Below, one piece after another: positions 1 to 10,473 of a DNA stretch of 64,000 nt; positions within the stretch are counted from its first letter, which is position 1, and the number at the start of each line of letters is the position of its first letter. Made by a program: the position numbers and the translations under genes. The stretch is from positions 5,427,001-5,491,000 of the forward strand of contig NC_087097.1 in assembly GCF_963855985.1 (NCBI RefSeq). Reading direction: 5' to 3'. A model generated the notes under the pieces. It saw only the letters and a list, made by a program, of their open reading frames with translations. It had not been told where the DNA came from and did no database searches. The stretch comes from Ostrinia nubilalis (Eukaryota > Arthropoda > Insecta > Lepidoptera > Crambidae).

Positions 1-640
1 CCGCAGTGGATAAAAATAATTGAAAAAAAAAAATGTTTTCTTTACGTAAATCGATTTAGTTACTGATTCTGAGTCGTCCCTAAAAATTTGGACACTGATT
101 GCAAATTCACCTTGTATTAGTACTTTTTCCTGTAATGCGGATTTCGGCACGCGTGCGGATCTGGTCTCTCTAATCTGTGGAAATCCGTCACAGGAAAAAG
201 GCATTTATGTCAAGTAATTAAACGTTCAATTAACATAATATTCTGACAACTTCTTAGTAACCTTTCAAATGAATTGACCTTGAGGTCACATAGAAGCATC
301 CTGGGTAAAGCGAGGTGCGGCTTTTAGGTAAAATATCACTTGAAATAATAATAGGAGTATCGTCAAAGAATATTTTAAGTCCCCATATCTATATTATGGC
401 ATATTATACCTACAATGCCTACCAAACTCATGACACAGCGGATGATACATTTTAAAATATAATTTATTTGATGATTTTAACATAATAATCAAGAAATAAT
501 TCAAGAATATTTAAACAGTTGTAACTAACCAGTGTTACATGCGACTTTGTACATTTGTTGTCCCATTTCCATCCTTAAGGTTAAAAATTTCCAAAAATAT
601 CTACATTAGATGATTCAATTAACTACTCACTACTATTTAC
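1..640. other. upstream intergenic DNA, no gene seen
   Basis: AT-rich sequence with no coding signal that I recognise. The only structure is a short foldback at 123-201: a 20-odd base arm (around 123-145) pairs imperfectly with 179-201, a possible tiny MITE remnant. The stretch lies upstream of cuticle gene 1. Confidence 0.6.
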
Positions 641-802
641 GTAGCGTGGGCAGGCCTCCTACTAGGTGGACCGACGATCTGGTAAAGGTCGCGGGAAGAG
701 CCTGGATGCGGGCAGCGCAGGACCGTTCATTGTGGAAAACCTTGGGGGAGGCCTTTGTCCAGCAGTGGACGTCATTTGGCTGAAACGAACGAACGAACGA
801 AC
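641..802 (+). mobile_element. RTE-type LINE 3' end with GAAC microsatellite tail
   Basis: The plus strand encodes the extreme C-terminus of an endonuclease-reverse transcriptase, with the series GRPPTRWTDDLVKVAG, then WMRAA, then VQQWTSFG and a stop at 781-783. The stop is followed at once by a short (GAAC)n microsatellite, as expected for the tail of this kind of LINE. The copy is severely 5'-truncated and ends about 70 bases upstream of the conserved promoter block of cuticle gene 1. Related copies lie at 4165-4298, 17690-18137 and 19678-19817. Assignment to the RTE clade is from memory of the family, not from a search. Confidence 0.75.
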
Positions 803-872
803 TATTTTTTTTACTCGCAACATAATGGTAAACAAATAAATTTAAAAATGGTCGCTAGTACCTAGTACGTAG

Positions 873-990
873 TCTTTGGCAACAATGCAGACCAGTCAAA
901 ACAGGCTATTTTAAAACAAGACCCAAAGTCGCATCTAAATTCTAAAGATCACTAGTATATAAGGATCGAGATTAAAATTTGTAAATCAGT
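873..990 (+). promoter_or_regulatory. proximal promoter of cuticle gene 1
   Basis: A TATA box (TATATAA, 956-962) is followed 24 bases later by an arthropod initiator TCAGT (986-990), so transcription should start near 988. The block from about 873 to 1020 is clearly alignable with 16629-16787 upstream of paralogous gene 2, including the TTTGGCAACAAT and GACCCAAAGT words and the TATATAAGGATCG core. This suggests shared cis control, probably hormone- and stage-dependent as for other larval cuticle genes (inference). Confidence 0.8.
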
Positions 991-1023
991 TTTGCATTAG
1001 CAGACCCGGCAACCCAAACCAAA

Positions 1024-4000
1024 ATGGTAAGAGGAAAAAGCTATTTTACTTTTAAAAACCCAAATGAAAGCGAAACTTGATTGATTTTCAAGTAAAAATA
1101 TGATTTTTAGAAAGCTTTAGTTCCAATCCAACAGTTTTGAATACTAACAAAAATATTTTTGAGAAAATTTCTTTCATTTTCGAATATCCGGTATTAAAAT
1201 TTTTATTTGATATAAAAGAAGTCTAATGTTCGGATATAGGTACTTTCTTCTAAATAACTATACATCTTTGAATCGGTAGCGCATTTTCTTACATAACTTT
1301 TCAATTCCTATCATTGGAGATCCGAAAATATTTCTCATACAATTTGATACCATAATGATCATTCTTCATAAAAAATTTAAAACCTACATATTTAAAAACA
1401 TAATCATTGATATTCATAATATCACTATTCATACACTTAGTTTTTACTAATATTTGTTTTCATATATTTTTCTATACTAATGATCGAAACTCATAATCAT
1501 TCGAATAAATAACTATAATATTCATAAATGTGATGTATCCTAATATATGTTTTCATAAATTTATTACTCATAAGAGTATTTATCCATATTATTGAAAATC
1601 ATGATGTCTATATTCGTATTAAATCGTATTTTAATATTAAATTAATTTGAAATGATCCAAAACAGGCCACAAAACTAACGTGACCTCAGAACGTGACAGA
1701 AACGAATCGCTGCAAAACCGACTCCACGTAGTCTTGTCTGCCCTACCCCTAGAGTGTAATTTAAAAGCCGGAGGCGCGGAGGGAGGGCAGCCCTCGCCCG
1801 CTGTAACGAGGTTCAGGCGCCCGGGCGGCTGAGGCTGGTCGCCGAGGCGCCGAAGGCGCCGATGGCGGTCCAAAAAGCCGAAGCTGCGGAAGCAAGCGTG
1901 GGTGCCTGAGCCTCGTAACGCAAGGGCGGAAGGGCTGCACATCCCGCAGCGCCGAAGACGACGAGATACCAATGCATGCTGCATGCTTGCTTTCATGTTG
2001 CATGCTCTCCATGCTTATCTACTCTATTAAATTATATATGATTTTTTTAAAGATACGAGTATGTCTGTTATAAAGTAAATTATTCTGAACAACAACATTA
2101 TGAGTTGAAGTATGTTTTTAGTAACAACATTATTAATGAAAACAATATGATCAATGAATGTTATGAAGAAAAAAGATCTGAAAATAAAAATTGTGTATTT
2201 TAAATGGTTCTTGGTAGTAACAGTATTGATAAAAAAAATATGATTACTAACTGTTATGAGCTCCGATGGTAGTAATAAAAATGTATGAATAAAAAAAGTA
2301 TGAAAAATAAAATTATGAAGAGAGATTATTATGAACACAAATCGGTAGTAAGACAAAGAATAGGATTTAGAATTTTATGTGAGCCAATATAGAACCCTTT
2401 GAATCATATAGAATTTGAGAAGGTAAAAACTGTAAAAGAAGAAATGACATATAATAGTTCGTCGATAAACAACTATCATTTCTGAATGAATATTGATAAC
2501 GATACAAAAACATGAACAGTGGTGTGAAAGTGAAAACAGCTTTGTCACACCTGCTTGTGACGCTAGTTCGTTTCATCCACGAAGACGCACCCCGCCAATT
2601 TTTGGTTGAGAGAAGCGCGGGGTGCGGGGAGTTTGATCTGAGCAATCCGAGCGTCATTATTGTAGTGTGCGTGTGCACTCAAGGATAATTTAGCGTGTAC
2701 CGATAACACTTAAACATTAGCGGAAGAATGGTGGGGCGCGTCTTCGTGGATGAAACGATCTACTCAAGGCGTGTTAGCCCAATCGTAACCAGGAAGAGAT
2801 CGGTCCAATCTTGGTTCGAAATTGTGAATGTTCTAAAGCGTTTTATCAACTCATTCCAGAAATTCCTTATCGTTCTCGCCATCGTGGCTGCGGCCAGCGC
2901 TGACGTATCTCACGTCGGCAGTAACGAGTTCAACGCCGCCGTCGTCAAGTCAAACTACGAAATTCAGCCTGAAGGCAGCTTCCAGTATGCGTACGAAACC
3001 TCCAACGGCATCTACGGCCAAGCTTCCGGTGTTGTCAAGAACCCTAACTCCGTATGTACCTATTTAAATAAGGCAATTTAAAAAAAGCTGACAATAGGGA
3101 CTGAGTTTTTGAAAGTCAACGTCAACATTCCTTTATTTGCATAGGCTATTAAAAATAGTACTTACAAATCGTCAATTATTATTTTATTATTTGCTCTTTA
3201 GGAGCCTCTACGTGTCTCATAATCTTTTTACCTTACTTACGCTTCGAAACCAACATTTGGCAGTGCTGAGAAGAAGCGCCGCAACAAACTCAGTCACCAG
3301 TCCACTGTCTGCCGGTTAAAATAAATAGAAATAACGGCAGTAGGTAGTATGTAGCAATATATTGCTTCAGGAGCAGTACTCTGAATTTAACTACGCATTT
3401 TTGTATGGTTACTAAAATAGGTATTTAATTTAATAAACAAAGTAGTGACAATACCTATCGTAGACTTGTGTTCGTTTTGTGGTGTGGTAGGTGGTAGGAT
3501 TGACGTTGAATTATACCTATTCTTTATTTTTTTGCAGGACGAGCCCTCTCTCGAAGTTAACGGTGCTTACAAATACACCGGCGATGACGGCGCCCCCTAC
3601 GAGATCACCTATGTTGCCAACGAGTACGGTTACCAACCCCAGGTGATAATTTTTTTGTATAAATGGCGTTTATTGACCGACTACCATGTCTATAATAATC
3701 AGGTGCAAGGGACATCATTTGACCCAAAAAATATAAAAAAGATAGAGACATTACCAAGTGCCAAAACGACACCCGCTTTTTTTCCTGGGTAAAAAATTAC
3801 GCCTCAGTATATCCCACCAGCTGAGAGCGTATAGCTGGATAGTGGACACTGATTTTCAGAGGGTGCCTCGGGCACCTCGGATTTTGAAATGTAATCGCAG
3901 AAGCATAGGCCAGTCAATCGTACATGTTCCACAAGATTCAAACTACAGGCATGCAGAGATTATAAAACAAAAATGTGTACTGATTTACTTTGAAATAATG

Positions 4001-4464
4001 ATTCAGAAAGCAGCAGAGTTAAGAGTGGCAATTAATGGACATAAACATGGAAAGCTTTTACAATTTACCAAGGCACTGTTTAAAAAAGCTCTTTATTCTA
4101 GCTAGTTTTTCTATAATACATATTCAATTTAAAGTTTTATTAATTCTCACACTTTTTCCTCGGCTTCTCGACGACCTGATAAAGGTAGCAGGAAGGCGCT
4201 GGATGCAGGCAGCTACCAACCGTGCGATGTGGAAGTCATTGGGGGAGGTCTATGTTCAGCAGTGGACGTCCTGTGGCTGAAGTTATGATGATGATGGCAC
4301 TTTTTTATTTGCAGGGAAACCATCTGCCCGTCGCCCCCCCCGTGCCTGAAGCCATCGCTCGCAGCATCGCCTACAACGCCGCCCACGCCGTCCAGGGCGC
4401 CGCCCATGGCGCCGCGCACGTCGTGACTGCCCCCGCCAGAGCCGCCGCATCTCTCCTTGGCTAA
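1024..4464 (+). CDS. RR-1 larval cuticle protein (gene 1), four coding exons
   Basis: Structural protein of flexible cuticle that binds chitin through the Rebers-Riddiford RR-1 domain; secreted by epidermis. Coding exons: 1024-1026 (ATG only), 2860-3051, 3538-3642, 4315-4464; total 149 residues. All introns are GT-AG and phase 0. Residues 1-15 form a signal peptide cleaved before DVSH. The RR region runs from the PEGSFQYAYET block in exon 2 through GAYKYTGDDGAPYEITYVA and the closing GYQPQGNHLP across exons 3-4. The C-terminus is Ala- and His-rich. The first exon was placed from the TATA box, the ATG next to a GTAAGA donor, and the same structure in gene 2. Intron 1 (1833 bases) is far longer than the 130-base intron of gene 2 because of inserted repeats. 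An ATG at 2728 opens a frame into exon 2 but lies in inserted DNA and is probably not used. Confidence 0.93.
1027..2859 (+). other. intron 1 of cuticle gene 1, enlarged by repeats
   Basis: No other gene seen. It holds AT-rich degenerate repeats (about 1140-1640 and 2030-2360), a GC-rich island (1755-1985) with GGCGCC-type palindromic words that I do not recognise, and a foldback element at 2569-2757. The equivalent intron of gene 2 is only 130 bases. Confidence 0.7.
2569..2757. mobile_element. foldback MITE in intron 1
   Basis: Arms 2569-2596 and 2730-2757 (28 bases each) are inverted copies with about one or two mismatches, beginning CGTTTCATCCACGAAGACGC. A further internal partial copy of the GC-rich arm lies at about 2613-2632. 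Superfamily not assigned. The right arm supplies the in-frame ATG at 2728 upstream of exon 2. Confidence 0.7.
3143..3320 (-). repeat. LINE 3' end fragment in intron 2
   Basis: The segment matches 58805-59160 over the AGTACTTACAAATCGTCAAT, GTCTCATAATCTTTTTACC and CCAACATTTGGCA blocks, and extends to GCCGCAACAAACTCAGTC. It is a dispersed repeat, probably the 3' region of a LINE in minus orientation, judged from the microsatellite tail of the 58.8 kb copy. No coding capacity. Confidence 0.6.
4165..4298 (+). mobile_element. RTE-type LINE 3' end abutting exon 4
   Basis: Encodes the same C-terminal series as the copy at 641-802 (DDLIKVAGRRWMQAA, then VQQWTSCG and stop near 4280), then an (ATG)n tail. 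It ends only about 16 bases before the AG acceptor of exon 4 (4313-4314), so it sits in the polypyrimidine/branch-point zone of the last intron of cuticle gene 1. Confidence 0.75.
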
Positions 4465-4490
4465 AAGACTCATCTTCACCTGACATGTGC

Positions 4491-4496
4491 AATAAA
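4491..4496 (+). terminator. polyadenylation signal, cuticle gene 1
   Basis: AATAAA 27 bases after the stop codon, in the context TGCAATAAACTTTT. The same context occurs after gene 2 at 18795-18800. Confidence 0.85.
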
Positions 4497-4499
4497 CTT

Positions 4500-5445
4500 T
4501 TGACCAATTAATGAATGTCTTTTTACATCCACTTCATAAACCTATCTTTATTTTTCAATACAAATAAAACTGAGTTCTTAACCCCGCCAATAGGCTAGTT
4601 TTCTAAAGAAACTTTTGGTCCGTCAATTACATTATCAAAAAATATTGGACACGTAAATTTTTATTTGTTAATCAAACAAGCATTACGATGTTACGGTGCG
4701 TTGAAGTTCCGCGTGACGTCACACGTTGCTACACTTTAAGCACGCCTTGACGTCACGGGCCTCTTCTTATGAACTTTGGCGCGCTTTATCTCTTTCAATT
4801 TTCATTAGTTTGAAAAAGTGAAAATACGTATCGAGTATTTTTGTTATGTTAACTGACGGACTAATTCAAACTCTTGCTTTTTTACCCAAGAAACATCCCT
4901 AGCATATATTTAGCATAGCACGAGGGGTTAACGGGACTATTAGTAATTAATTTGTGCGATACAAATCTTAATTAGGTAGGTACTAAATATTCTTTACAGA
5001 AAAAATAGATGACTGTGTTTACTTCGCCCATGACTATTAACAATGTCGGATGTGAAAAACAGCAACTTTACAGGAGAGCGTTTCAAAGTTTAAATTGCTC
5101 ATATTTTTGTACTTATTTTAGGCAGGGTTATGAAAGTTTAGAGTATTACTATGAAAGTTATTTATGTTTAGGACAATATTATGAGTACCCGGTATTTAAT
5201 GTGTAAATATGAGAAAAGTCACTTGTGACCTTTTTAACGGAGTTATACTAGTGCTGATTTGTCATATCTACCAGAACCGACATTGTTGCTTGAACGAAAT
5301 TAGTGATTACTTGTCGGAAATGCCACTTACGTCCTTGTTTAATTATTTATTTAGGATTATACGTATGTCGTATGTAAAAATTACTGAAAAAAACACAAAA
5401 AATCTATAGAAATTATCTACAGGATGTCCCAAAAAGTAGTTTCAA
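4500..5445. other. intergenic, no gene seen
   Basis: AT-rich DNA without convincing coding sequence. It includes a GTGACGTCAC-containing stretch (around 4710-4760). A short fragment (about 4925-4970, AACGGGACTATTAGTAA then TTGTGCGATACAAAT) matches the tail of the SINE at 21052-21254, so it is probably a SINE remnant. Confidence 0.55.
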
Positions 5446-5778
5446 GCCGAAGCCCAGAGGTAGAGCATCACTAGGGCTACCCAAATCACCGTGACTTTTG
5501 ATAGTTCTCGAGTTATGATTTTTTTTACAACATACAGGATTTTAGTTTTCATTTCTGTTATGGATGTAAATACTTCTGAATTAGCTAGGCCTTGTATTCA
5601 TCTAATAATAATTAAAATATCAGCCATGTGACTTGACTATTTGAGTCACAGTGACCAAAAAAGTGCCTAAGCACAGAAATTTAAAACAATCATAACTCGA
5701 AGACTATAAAAAATCGCGGAACATACATGGGGGTGATTTGGATAGCCCTAGTGATGCTCTACCTCTGGGCTTCGGAGC
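5446..5778. mobile_element. MITE with about 80-base terminal inverted repeats
   Basis: The left arm (about 5446-5521) and right arm (about 5690-5777) are inverted copies containing GAAGCCCAGAGGTAGAGCAT and its complement. The outer left flank reads ACAGGATGTCCCAAAA, reminiscent of mariner/Tc1-like termini. It abuts the 3' side of the R1 LINE fragment. Confidence 0.65.
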
Positions 5779-5789
5779 TATTGAGTTAA

Positions 5790-6545
5790 GTATTATGTCA
5801 CGTATAATGTTTCCAAAGATCACACTCCCACAAGATTTATGATGGGCAGACTGCTCATGACTGACTTCATCAGAAGAACACTCACAAAAAGGAGACGGAA
5901 CTAGTTTGAATTCGTGAAACTTAAGTTTAAAGTTGCCTTGCCCCTTAAGGAACTGCGACAAGCAATGGTCGATATCTAGTCATCGCCTAGATATACGTTC
6001 GCGTACATTCGGGAAGAATTTATATAATTGACGCCCTTTGACTGACGTATCCCATCTTTTTTGCCATTCAGTAACTAATTCCTCTTCAACGACTTGTCGG
6101 GAATCAAATAATCGGCTTATTTTAGAACGATCGCGTTATTGAAGAACTTGGAGGTTATATTTTCCCGTGATGCGAAGTACATAGACGCACGCTTTTGTAC
6201 CTTTAACCGCTTGAGTCCCAGACGGCATTAATTAATGTCATAACAATTGATTATCTATTGTGTCTAGATTCGCGGGCCTTGAAGGATTAAGTCGACCGGC
6301 AGTACACCAGCCAGGACTAGCAGGGCTTCCGTGCTCACAGTTCTGTAAGCTTTGCAAATAAAAATCAGTGCAAGGCGTTGACTTTGGAGTAATTTCCGTC
6401 GAGCGGCTCCTATAGTAGCTCTGTTGGCCCAAACTGGTGCACCATAGCAAATGGAGCTTAGACACGTAGCCACGTATATTATTCGGAGCATTTCAAATGA
6501 TAGACCCCACGTCGAGGTTGATATTTGACTTAGAGCATAAAAGTT
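5790..6545 (-). pseudogene. R1-clade LINE reverse transcriptase, C-terminal remnant
   Basis: On the minus strand the frames give the typical end of an R1-clade reverse transcriptase: the YGAPVWA region, then KLLQSQRLALIFICKAYRT, a STEALLVLAGVLPVDL block, then the KGRQLYKFFP, SQFLKGQGNF and FCECSSDE segments of the C-terminal Cys region. Frameshifts and stops separate them, so it is dead. These insect LINEs often target rDNA or telomeric repeats; this one is a dispersed fragment. The assignment is from family knowledge. Confidence 0.8.
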
Positions 6546-6549
6546 TCTT

Positions 6550-6719
6550 TGGTGGTGGAAGTGGTGACGGTACCGATGTTTTAACGGCGCTAGTAGCATT
6601 AGCTTCCTTTACTGATAATATCTCGTCATCGTCATTGAATACATCACTAAGTAATTCCTGCATTTGAATCAATTCCTCTTGAAAACTCGCCGGTATAGGA
6701 GACTCTTGACGAACTAAAA
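6550..6719 (-). other. short open segment, acidic and proline-containing, unrecognised
   Basis: Directly upstream of the R1 fragment, a different minus frame stays open for about 56 codons and reads as plausible protein (ESPIPASFQEELIQMQELL, then DVFNDDDEIL, then PSPLPPPKK). A TTTTTAG acceptor-like sequence precedes it. It could be an ORF1 piece of the same LINE or an exon remnant. I do not recognise it. Confidence 0.35.
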
Positions 6720-7860
6720 ATAACTATAAAAAACTATAAGTAATTTAAATTATGTAAGACCCGAATTAAAAAAGTATAGTTTATAAATAAAAGAAGGCAT
6801 AAAAAGACATTTGCAAATTCATGCGTGCGAACAAAAATTATTTATAACAAACATGCTTATTTTATTTTACAGTCAGTCAGACAGTCAGTCAATCATCGTC
6901 ATACAAGATACTAGCGACATTTTAGTATTTTACAAAACAACTAACAATGGCTAACAAGTTACTACCGAAAGTTTAACCCATTTGTAGAACGTTATAATAA
7001 TGTCGGATGTGGAGCTACCGACATTTAAATTATTTAAGAAACATTCAACAACGTCGAATATGGTACTTCTGACATTTATCCCATTCGAAGAAAAGCTTAA
7101 CAACGTCGTATGTGGTACTACTGACATAAAGTGTTACAAAAATAAGATTAACAATGTCGGATATGGTACATCCTACAATTTTAAGTTATGTGTTAGGAAA
7201 TGCTAATGCAAGTTGGTATTACATTCTAAATTATTTATATTTAATTTAACTGGCGTAAAAAACAAATGACAACACGACGTCCGTTCATCCCGCTAACATA
7301 GCCAGAAGTGGGAGATCGCACGCGCTCACCCGCCTCCGCGCACCGCTAAATACGTCGGGAACAACTATCCGGCATTGTTAACGGACTATCTAGGCAATAT
7401 CCGACATTTTTAATGTAGTTATCTCAAAAACTATGCATAAAATCATAATTTTTGTTTCACCTGATGATAGCTTGTATTATTTACGCACAAATTATGAAAT
7501 AAAATGAAAATGGCAATTTTGCAGTTCCGACTATGTTAATAGTCATGGGCGACTTATTTGGATCAATCACCCCATAATATCATCGTACCTACACTATAAA
7601 ATAAGGATAAATATTTCGAATCGATTTTATATGAATAATAATGGATTATTGACGATAATTATGATACAATATGATACCTGCTTATTAACTAAGATTTGTA
7701 CAATTTCAACAGCAGAAATGGTTCATCACGATGGCGATGGTGAAGAAAAAACGATAAAGAAGTTAAATAGTTGACTTAGGCAGATCGATAGATACTATAA
7801 CCATACATAAGTGATCATCAGAAAACAACACGTTCGAATATTGCAAATGCGGCGGTCTTG
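6720..7860. other. intergenic with a diverged minisatellite
   Basis: No gene recognised. There is a CAGT-type microsatellite at about 6870-6893. About four diverged copies of a 50-60 base unit built on AACAAYGTCGGATRTGGTAC lie at 6985-7180. An inverted relative of the unit (CGGCATTGTTAACGG) lies at about 7371-7385. Confidence 0.5.
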
Positions 7861-8176
7861 ATCACACGTACCGAGTAAACGGGCGAGACAGTAAAATGTT
7901 TACTCGGTCGAGACAGTTGGGTGAGCGAGTCACATACTCGAGCGCTCGGCCGAGCACTCTGCGAAATGTTCATACACACCGAGTACTCGGCCGAGAGCAC
8001 TGTCTCGCCCGTTTGCTCGGTACGTGTGATCAAGGCTTTACTCGGTCGTGACAGTTGGGTGAGCGAGTCACATACTCGAGCGCTCGGCCGAACACTCGGC
8101 GTAATGTTCATACACACCGAGTACTCGGCCGAGAGCACTCTCTCGCCCGTTTGCTCGGTACGTGTAATCAAGGCTT
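7860..8176. repeat. tandem dimer of a GC-rich foldback unit
   Basis: Two copies of a 138-base unit (7899-8036 and 8037-8174) differ at only a few bases. The outer left end (CACGTACCGAGTAAACGGGC, about 7865-7884) is the inverse of the unit's right end (GCCCGTTTGCTCGGTACGTG), so the whole array is bounded by inverted repeats. The interior is full of CTCGGCCGAG-type palindromes. Probably a dimerised MITE. Confidence 0.7.
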
Positions 8177-8808
8177 AACAGGCTTGCCCTGTGTACTCAG
8201 TGTTTAAGGCATAGTATGCCTCAGGTATAATAACTGTCATAGGACAAGTACCTAACTAAATTAATCGAAATCGAGGATCCAACCGAAATGCAAAGCAGAT
8301 GACAAAATAATTATATTATGGGACAGAATATAAATGATTTTTCAAGTTAGAAGAGGTGACAATTTGATAACGGTCTCGGCATTGGAGTTCCTTGTCAACC
8401 ACTGCATTATTGTTTTTATTTTCCCGGAATCCGAAATGCTTCGCGCTTGCGCACCATCTCTCCAGTGCCCGGGGCAAGATGGTGTGGGACTCCCGCCGCC
8501 CCGAAAAATTCGCTGTTTCGTCCTGAAAAGAACTAGGTGTACCCAGTAAATGAGTAAAACCTCCACGATGTTACTTCATCGCCCGAGTGGCGATGTCACG
8601 AGTATCCGGCCGAAGTCTTGGACCTCCGTGACACTATCAGCGATGGAGCCTACAAGGCGGAACTTCCCCGCCCTCCTTGGCCAAAGGGAATGGCCAAACT
8701 TAAGGAATGATTTTAAGACAATAGCAAGGCAGTGATTTAGATTATGACTAAATCACTGCCTCGCAATTGGAGTACCCCAATTAGCTCCAATTGTAAGTGC
8801 ATTACAAT
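8177..8808. other. unrecognised GC-richer segment with perfect hairpin
   Basis: About 8330-8720 is more GC-rich than its surroundings but gives no protein that I recognise on either strand. A perfect 14-base stem (8727-8740 with 8748-8761, 7-base loop) follows. No clear terminal repeats define an element. Confidence 0.45.
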
Positions 8809-9180
8809 TAGGGATGTTATGGATATGTAGTTTCGGTTATGGATACGGTTACGGATATTGTAATAATAATATACCGGTTTCGGTTACGGTTACGAATATT
8901 TGTGCTTTAGAATTCAATTTGCAATAGTTGTTCAACACGGTTCATTTATGGCCGCACACTTTACATCGAATAAAAAGTAATAAATAAATCAAAATTAATA
9001 CTACGAGTAGATGGCATTATAAAGGTAAATCAAGCTGTTATGCCTTTACTCTTAATGCTATACAAAAAACAATTTAAACTGCCTACATCAGAAACTATCC
9101 GAAACTTGTGAATCGGTTACGGTTTCGGATATTATTTTATTTCGTATATCCGAAAGTTTCTGATATCCATAACATCCTTG
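8809..9180. mobile_element. hAT-type MITE with 8-base target duplication
   Basis: A 372-base element flanked by ATTACAAT at 8801-8808 and 9181-9188. The 18-base termini are inverted copies (GGATGTTATGGATAT core) with two mismatches at the ends. The interior has further inverted GGTTTCGGATA-like words. An 8-base target duplication is the hallmark of hAT elements. No transposase. Confidence 0.85.
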
Positions 9181-9607
9181 ATTACAATAGGACTTATTTA
9201 TTTAAAAAAACCATTCCCATTCGACAGAGGTGGCAAAGGTCCCCGGCACCCCTAGCCCAGTGGCCACCATCTAGGGAAGAGAAGAACGTTCGTACGACCA
9301 CTTCTGCCTTGCCTGCGGATCATTGGAGAAAGAGAATAATTTTCCCGCTTGCGCAACTACAATACTTACTCTAGCTAGTAGAAAAAAAATTAGCAAGCTG
9401 AAACAACAGCTGCAGCAAGCAATGGTAAATTTCGAATCACACCGCTCAGTATACGCTCACCCACAATAATAGAGAGGAATTTATACAACTTATGCCCTTA
9501 ATTTCTCGAGTTCAAAACAGAAACTGTCATTTCCCATACAGGTACTATCAATAGGCCATCTTTATTCGTCAGTTAAAAGTTATTTTATAATTGAAAAATC
9601 AACCCTA

Positions 9608-9776
9608 AAGCTCGATTCACACATATCAGTGAAGCTACAGTTCCGGCACAGTACCGGCACGCATCCCATACATTTGACAAGTGTCAGTGACGATAGAAAC
9701 TGTATGAAAGAATATTTCGCACTGTGCCGGTACTGTGACGGAACTGTGGTTTCACTGATATGTGTGAATCGAGCTT
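9608..9776. mobile_element. short MITE, near-palindromic
   Basis: Arms of about 50 bases starting AAGCTCGATTCACACATATC are inverted at the right end, and the arms continue into CCGGCACAGTACCGG and its complement. The element is 169 bases and non-coding, with TA-rich flanks. Superfamily uncertain. Confidence 0.75.
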
Positions 9777-9928
9777 AAATGTAAGCTTTGACATAATATC
9801 AGGACACTGTCATCTGCATACCGGTTAACGGAAAGCATTCAGGTAATGATAAAGCTAGAAAGTAAGTCCTAAAGTTAAGGCCCCATGACCGGACCTCAAG
9901 CAAATAAAACAAACTTGCATGTACTATG

Positions 9929-10149
9929 TGTTCGTGGAACATACAAATAATAAGATTTTGTACTTTAATCTTGACTTTTATTTATAAAAACACAATATTT
10001 ACAAAAACCAGTACGAGTTGGTGAGAGTGTGATGGGGAAGAGAGATATAAAATTTAGTGTTGCCAACATTAACCATAAAAATAAGGCATAGACACATTAG
10101 ACACATTCAGTATGAAATTAAGCCGTGTTTACATCTACGGATGTGGACA
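9929..10149 (-). repeat. BEL 3' LTR
   Basis: 221 bases, reads as identical to 15887-16107; TG...CA ends. Confidence 0.95.
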
Positions 10150-10174
10150 TTCTCCCGGGCAAAAGGTTACAAAA

Positions 10175-10254
10175 ATAGCTATGCAGTTACATTAATAGTT
10201 ATGCAGTTACGTTAATAGTTATGCAGTTACAGTAATAGTCATGAAGTTACATTA
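10175..10254 (-). repeat. 20-base tandem repeat in BEL 3' untranslated region
   Basis: Four consecutive 20-base units of the form ATAGTTATGCAGTTACATTA with one to three differences each, between the end of the Pol frame and the 3' LTR. Confidence 0.85.
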
Positions 10255-10473
10255 GTAATGACTTGCATGATACAATTGAAGTTATATCTTAATTAAATCT
10301 TTATTCTTAAGTTTAAGTAACACCCTATACATATTACTACTTAGTTATCACAGTTTACAGACTCAAAATTGCCATAAATATTTAATAAAATTCGCATGTC
10401 ATAACTACAAGTTAACATTTGCTTAAAAACCTATGGTTAAAAATTATTTAACAGTTTTAAAATGGCTTGTTAC

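Noticed and set aside
7818..8178. Overlapping open frames of about 85-117 codons on both strands
   Set aside because: They are produced by the two 138-base repeats (repeated peptide blocks on both strands) and have no protein signature.
8334..8735. Possible short genes (60-75 codons)
   Set aside because: No start context, homology-like motif or splice structure; opposite-strand frames are equally long, so composition explains them.
9231..9374. Transposase-like Trp-Pro-Pro segment
   Set aside because: A single WPPS word without catalytic Asp residues around it is not enough to call a transposase.
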